DNA of 8,175 bases from positions 1-8,175 of the forward strand of contig CAZBKJ010000039.1 in assembly GCA_964492495.1 (NCBI GenBank), written 5' to 3'. Source of the DNA: CAZBKJ01 sp964492495. Lineage in GTDB: Bacteria; Patescibacteriota; Microgenomatia; UBA1400; UBA12028. A program made the translations under genes and the position numbers. Below are positions 5,735 through 8,175 of this stretch, in pieces. The first letter of the stretch is position 1. Every line of letters begins with the position of its first letter. Below the pieces are notes generated by a model that was given only the letters and a program-made list of their open reading frames with translations, was not told the origin of the DNA and ran no database searches.

Positions 5735-5766
5735 GAGAAACATTAATTAGAAACCACAAACCCCGC
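5714..5766 (+). promoter_or_regulatory. Candidate antiterminator hairpin of the rightward leader
   Basis: GCGGGG-GTA-TTTGTGG (5714-5729, with the third-last G run ending in a 3-nt bulge) pairs with CCACAAA-CCCCGC (5754-5766). This gives 7 plus 6 base pairs with a 24-nt loop. The 3' arm contains the CCCCGC that forms the 5' arm of the following terminator, so the two hairpins cannot coexist. This is the signature of a termination/antitermination switch, seen directly in the sequence. What triggers it is inferred. Confidence 0.65.
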
Positions 5767-5788
5767 TCCAAACAAGCGGGGTTTTTTT
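5761..5788 (+). terminator. Intrinsic terminator in front of the rightward small genes
   Basis: CCCCGCT (5761-5767), 7-nt loop, AGCGGGG (5775-5781), then seven T residues (5782-5788). This is a strong G/C-rich 7-bp stem with a clean U-tract. It lies between the promoter at 5624-5650 and the ATG at 5793, so it should stop transcription before the genes unless the competing hairpin forms. Confidence 0.9.
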
Positions 5789-5792
5789 ATGT

Positions 5793-6098
5793 ATGGAAGC
5801 ATATAGAAACCCACATTGGAGAGATCTCTCTCAGGTACATCCAAGTGACCCGGATATATTTGCTTATGATCAAAATGGAGTCTTACTTCAAAAAATCCAT
5901 ACCATCCGAGATGGTGAATGTGTCCGTACACGATGGGAAGCAATCCCTACTGATGATGGCGTACTGTATTGCCAGGCTCCATCAGAGTCGTTTATGCAAG
6001 TATTGTCTCAATTTAATGATGATCCCAGAGAAGCATTCTCAAACTCAGGTGTTAGAAAACAATTTGGTGGGCATCCAGACGAAAGAAGACGTTATTAA
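5793..6098 (+). CDS. Unrecognised small soluble protein (101 aa)
   Basis: I do not recognise this product. It is polar and probably cytoplasmic, with no signal peptide or membrane segment. It has several aromatic residues (Tyr4, Trp9, Tyr25, Trp48), acidic and basic residues mixed throughout, one Cys at about 43 and another at about 60, and a charged C-terminus ending in a run of Arg then Tyr. The ATG at 5793 lies 4 nt after the U-run of the intrinsic terminator and has no Shine-Dalgarno. The ATG at 5789 is in another frame and stops at once. It is the first of three small rightward genes that appear to form one unit, with 21 bp to the next gene. Its expression should depend on readthrough of the terminator. 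The coding call rests on the uninterrupted frame, the promoter-leader upstream and the well-formed ribosome binding site of the next gene. Confidence 0.75.
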   Translation: MEAYRNPHWRDLSQVHPSDPDIFAYDQNGVLLQKIHTIRDGECVRTRWEAIPTDDGVLYCQAPSESFMQVLSQFNDDPREAFSNSGVRKQFGGHPDERRRY

Positions 6099-6108
6099 TA
6101 TAAACAAA

Positions 6109-6115
6109 AAGGAGG
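6109..6115 (+). promoter_or_regulatory. Ribosome binding site of the 6120 gene
   Basis: AAGGAGG, 4 nt before the ATG at 6120. It is a near-perfect Shine-Dalgarno in a stretch free of coding sequence, and it confirms the start of the 69-residue gene. Confidence 0.88.
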
Positions 6116-6119
6116 CCAT

Positions 6120-6329
6120 ATGGCACTTTCAACAGAAGTAGTAAAAGCGGAGAGGATGATGATTGAAAATATGGTGCATTCAGATAATCCACAAATACAA
6201 ATTGATTTCACGAATTTAGAACAATTGGCAATAATTTACGAAATCTGTCCAACTGTAGCATTAGCTTACACCTCTGAAGATTTTAATGAGTTAGCTCAAT
6301 TATTCTCTACAGAAGAAACAATTAATTGA
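6120..6329 (+). CDS. Unrecognised small acidic protein (69 aa)
   Basis: I do not recognise this product. It is a short, acidic, mostly helical-looking protein without membrane segments. The first third (about 3-18) is charged and helical, followed by a polar Asn/Gln/Asp stretch (22-31) and a more hydrophobic middle (LAIIYEICPTVALAYT, about 36-51), then an acidic tail. The start is set by the strong AAGGAGG site 4 nt upstream. It follows the 101-residue gene by 21 bp, and the third small gene begins 51 bp after its stop with a perfect hairpin in between. Size and charge would suit an antitoxin or a small adaptor protein, but I see no motif for either, so function is left open. It is more A/T-rich than the flanking housekeeping genes, as is the next gene. 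Confidence 0.82.
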   Translation: MALSTEVVKAERMMIENMVHSDNPQIQIDFTNLEQLAIIYEICPTVALAYTSEDFNELAQLFSTEETIN

Positions 6330-6346
6330 ATTGTAAATTCTAAAAG

Positions 6347-6370
6347 TACGGTGGGTGAAAACCCACCGTA
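6347..6370. other. Perfect 10-bp hairpin with GAAA loop before the third small gene
   Basis: TACGGTGGGT (6347-6356) pairs perfectly with ACCCACCGTA (6361-6370) around a GAAA tetraloop. On the plus strand it is followed by TGTAATTTCT, not a clean U-tract, and ends 10 nt before the ATG at 6381. It could be a weak terminator, an mRNA-stabilising or processing stem, or a translational element. On the minus strand CTTTTAG follows, so weak termination of transcripts coming from recJ is also possible. Confidence 0.65.
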
Positions 6371-6380
6371 TGTAATTTCT

Positions 6381-6650
6381 ATGAAAGAAACAGCAATTGA
6401 AAATTATATAAAACTCCTAGAAAGTTCAGATCATATTAAAAAAGATCCTGAGTTTGTTCTTGCACTCATTTCGGCGCTGAGAGACCCACAAAAATTTGTT
6501 GATGAATTTGATCCAAATGATAAAATTCAAGACCACGTATTGGGAGTGTTACCAATTCTTTATGATAAATTTTATTTTCAAAAAGAAATTTCTTACTTAA
6601 TTGACAAGAAAATTCATGAGTCCGTTAATAACAACAATACAAGAGTTTAA
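6381..6650 (+). CDS. Unrecognised small helical protein (89 aa)
   Basis: I do not recognise this product. It is a polar, apparently all-helical protein of 89 residues with amphipathic stretches at about 3-15, 24-33, 50-63 and 66-80 and an Asn-rich end (NNNN at about 83-86). No signal peptide or membrane segment is seen. The ATG at 6381 is preferred over a GTG at 6351 because the GTG lies inside the stem of the hairpin 6347-6370 and would add ten residues encoded by that stem. No Shine-Dalgarno precedes either start. The gene is clearly more A/T-rich than recJ and aspS. Its TAA ends at 6650, and the recJ stop on the other strand begins at 6651, so the two convergent genes touch with no terminator between them. 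Confidence 0.75.
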   Translation: MKETAIENYIKLLESSDHIKKDPEFVLALISALRDPQKFVDEFDPNDKIQDHVLGVLPILYDKFYFQKEISYLIDKKIHESVNNNNTRV

Positions 6651-8175
6651 TCAGTGAAAATCCTTCACCATAATTTGTAGTGACTTTCTCCCCTTCCACT
6701 CGTTCACACTTAAGTTTCCCACGATGGAAAGCTCTTGCCCCATAGAGAGTGATTCGATCTGATTTCCTTTGCCAAAAGCAATAGCATCGAGAGTTTTACG
6801 TTCGCTATTTTTTGGTGGACAATGAAGTACAAGTTTGAGATGTTTTCCTTCTTTTCCCACAAGCTTCGCATCAAGAATCGTTAAGTTTTCAAACACAAAC
6901 AGTGGTTCTCTGTTGCCACTCCCAAAAGGCGCAAGGTTTTGAATTCCTTCCGTCGTTTCAAAATCAATCAACTCACAGGGGAGAACACAATCAACATCAA
7001 GAACTGGCTCCATCTGTGTAAGTTGTATCAACTCTCTTGCCCGAAGATACATGCTTTTTTTGAAGCTCTCTATTTTTACTGTTTCGATCTTCAAGCCTGC
7101 TGCCATTGGATGTCCACCCACTTCAAGCAAAAACTCAGATCGGAACTCTCGAAGTAAGCTGGTAATGTGCACTCCTTTTATACTTCGTGCTGATCCTTTA
7201 GCCGTCAGAGGGCCGACTGAGAGTGCGATCGTTGGCTTAAAAAAAGTTTCCGTGAGTTTACTTGCAATAAGTCCAATGACCCCTTCATGGAAATCTGCGT
7301 CATCGATGATGATGATATGTTCATCTTTCCACTCATCAGCTCGTAGCATCGCTTTTTGAAGTAGTTCTTCTGTTAATTCCTGACGACTGCGATTGGTATC
7401 TTGGATTTTACTGATAAGTTCTACCGCTTTGTCTTTTTTCCGTGTACACAAAGCACGTAGTGCATCTAACGCAGACTCAAGCCTGCCCATCGCATTGATT
7501 CGGGGTGCGATCCCGAAATTGACACTATATGTATCAATTTCTCCTAGTGTTAACCCCGCGGATTCAATGAGGAGTTGTAATCCAAGTCGTTTGGTTTGAT
7601 TCAGTTCGACCAGTCCATACTTGGCAAACGAACGGTTTGCCCCAATCAGTGGAACCTGATCTGCAATCGTTGCAACCGCACATAGATCCAGCATCTCTTC
7701 AATTTTGAAATTTGGAACTTGGATTTTGGAATTTCCCGCGATTTCCCGAGCAAACATCCATGCGACGGTGGTTCCGCAGAGCATCGTTGTGTGAATCATC
7801 ACATCCGCTGGAGATTTTTTTTCATCAGGCTCATGATGATCTGTCAGTATGGTAAAGACTCCCAAGTCTTTGAGTCGCTGCCATTGTGCATGCGCCACTA
7901 TTCCGTTGTCTACAGAGATTACAATCGCTGGCTTCCCTTTTTCCAAAATCTCATCGACTCCTTTTTGTGACAGTCCATAGCCATGTTTTTCTCGATGTGG
8001 GATAAAGGGTGTTGCTTTCCACCCACCTCTATACAGCGTTTCCCAAAGTACCGTCGTGGCACAAACTCCATCCGCATCATAGTCTCCATAGATCACAATA
8101 GTTTCATCGTTTTCTTTTGCGATCAGTAGTCGATCAATAGCTCTTTTCACCTCGCTTGCATCTATTCCCACGTCC
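6651..8175 (-). CDS. recJ: Single-stranded-DNA-specific 5'-3' exonuclease RecJ (N-terminus outside the window)
   Basis: RecJ degrades ssDNA 5' to 3' in recombination and repair, using two metal ions in a DHH domain. The visible 507 residues enter from the right edge; the family's N-terminal segment is missing only because the window ends. A GTG at 8171 is not the start. Motifs in visible numbering are GDYDADG (Asp31, Asp33, Asp35), VDNG (Asp89), TDHHEP (Asp112-His113-His114), TIADQVPL (Asp172), RINAMGRL (Asn227, Arg231), the DHHA1 region HEGVIGLIASKL (296-307), KGSARS (326-331) and GGHPMAAG (353-360), then a C-terminal OB-like domain. All metal and nucleotide motifs look intact. Between DHH and CGTTVAW the usual NP...C...YPF stretch is missing, making this part about 10-15 residues shorter than in E. 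coli. Residues 148-158 are encoded by a mini-repeat. The stop (TGA) abuts the convergent gene's stop. Confidence 0.97.
   Translation of the reverse strand, partial: DVGIDASEVKRAIDRLLIAKENDETIVIYGDYDADGVCATTVLWETLYRGGWKATPFIPHREKHGYGLSQKGVDEILEKGKPAIVISVDNGIVAHAQWQRLKDLGVFTILTDHHEPDEKKSPADVMIHTTMLCGTTVAWMFAREIAGNSKIQVPNFKIEEMLDLCAVATIADQVPLIGANRSFAKYGLVELNQTKRLGLQLLIESAGLTLGEIDTYSVNFGIAPRINAMGRLESALDALRALCTRKKDKAVELISKIQDTNRSRQELTEELLQKAMLRADEWKDEHIIIIDDADFHEGVIGLIASKLTETFFKPTIALSVGPLTAKGSARSIKGVHITSLLREFRSEFLLEVGGHPMAAGLKIETVKIESFKKSMYLRARELIQLTQMEPVLDVDCVLPCELIDFETTEGIQNLAPFGSGNREPLFVFENLTILDAKLVGKEGKHLKLVLHCPPKNSERKTLDAIAFGKGNQIESLSMGQELSIVGNLSVNEWKGRKSLQIMVKDFH
7701..7734. repeat. A/T-rich mini-repeat inside recJ
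   Basis: About four imperfect copies of a 7-8 bp unit of the type TTTTGGAA (TTTTGAAA, TTTGGAAC, TTGGATT, TTGGAAT). On the coding strand it gives Asn-Ser-Lys-Ile-Gln-Val-Pro-Asn-Phe-Lys-Ile in the linker before the TIADQVPL motif. The frame stays open, and the segment looks inserted in a non-conserved loop. The periodicity is visible; an origin as a spreading repeat element is inferred. Confidence 0.5.

Noticed and set aside
5552..5743. Open frame of 63 codons on the minus strand across the T-box leader.
   Set aside because: It overlaps the promoter and structured leader, has no ribosome binding site and shows no protein-like composition.
5657..5788. The rightward leader as a known small RNA (6S, 4.5S, tmRNA) or a second T-box.
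   Set aside because: There is no UGGN T-box bulge, no SRP loop motif and no 6S-like long open hairpin. The mutually exclusive hairpins fit an attenuator better.
6351..6380. GTG at 6351 as start of the third small gene.
   Set aside because: It falls inside a perfect 10-bp hairpin, has no ribosome binding site, and adds residues encoded by the stem. ATG 6381 is simpler.
8169..8171. GTG at 8171 as the recJ start.
   Set aside because: The frame stays open to the window edge, and RecJ proteins have a further N-terminal segment before the GDYDADG motif, so the gene continues outside.
1..8175. CRISPR array, tRNA or rRNA gene, insertion sequence, or UGA recoding as in Gracilibacteria.
   Set aside because: I see no spaced direct repeats, no tRNA cloverleaf, no transposase and no terminal inverted repeats. 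TGA is used as a normal stop at the ends of recJ, the deoxyribosyltransferase-like gene and the 69-residue gene.

Overview
The window looks like chromosomal DNA of a bacterium with a small, tightly packed genome and roughly 40-45% GC, using the standard code (TGA is used as a stop by at least three genes). A member of the Patescibacteria/CPR is my best guess. The reasons are very short intergenic gaps, possible leaderless starts, an aspartyl-tRNA synthetase without the usual bacterial GAD insertion, a shortened RecJ and a cluster of unrecognised small proteins. This placement is an inference, since no marker here is diagnostic on its own.

Left part (1-1704): the N-terminal 198 residues of glutamyl-tRNA synthetase (gltX) run leftward out of the window. 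They diverge across a 35-bp gap from an unrecognised single-pass membrane-anchored protein of 357 residues (631-1704).

Central leftward operon (5602 down to 1710): a sigma70-type promoter (5602-5630) drives a compact T-box riboswitch leader of about 140 nt. It is followed by a nucleoside 2-deoxyribosyltransferase-like protein (4996-5454), aspS (3596-4999, overlapping the previous gene by ATGA), a FemAB-family aminoacyl-tRNA-dependent transferase (2651-3583) and an S11 D,D-carboxypeptidase (1710-2630). The gaps are -4, +12 and +20 bp. The arrangement joins tRNA charging with peptidoglycan peptide modification under one tRNA-sensing switch.

Rightward cassette (5624-6650): a second promoter starts from the same place on the other strand, with -35 boxes that overlap almost completely. 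It drives a second apparent transcription attenuator, made of a 23-codon leader ORF, a 13-bp antiterminator hairpin and a mutually exclusive intrinsic terminator. Three small unrecognised genes follow (5793-6098, 6120-6329, 6381-6650), with a perfect 10-bp hairpin before the third.

Right part (6651-8175): recJ on the minus strand, truncated at its 5' end by the window edge. It carries a short A/T-rich internal mini-repeat, and its stop codon directly abuts the stop of the last rightward gene.

The most interesting part is the 338-bp intergenic segment 5455-5792. It holds two divergent promoters and two different premature-termination switches back to back. One is a near-canonical T-box antiterminator with an unusually small Stem I. 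The other looks like a leader-peptide attenuator in front of unknown genes.
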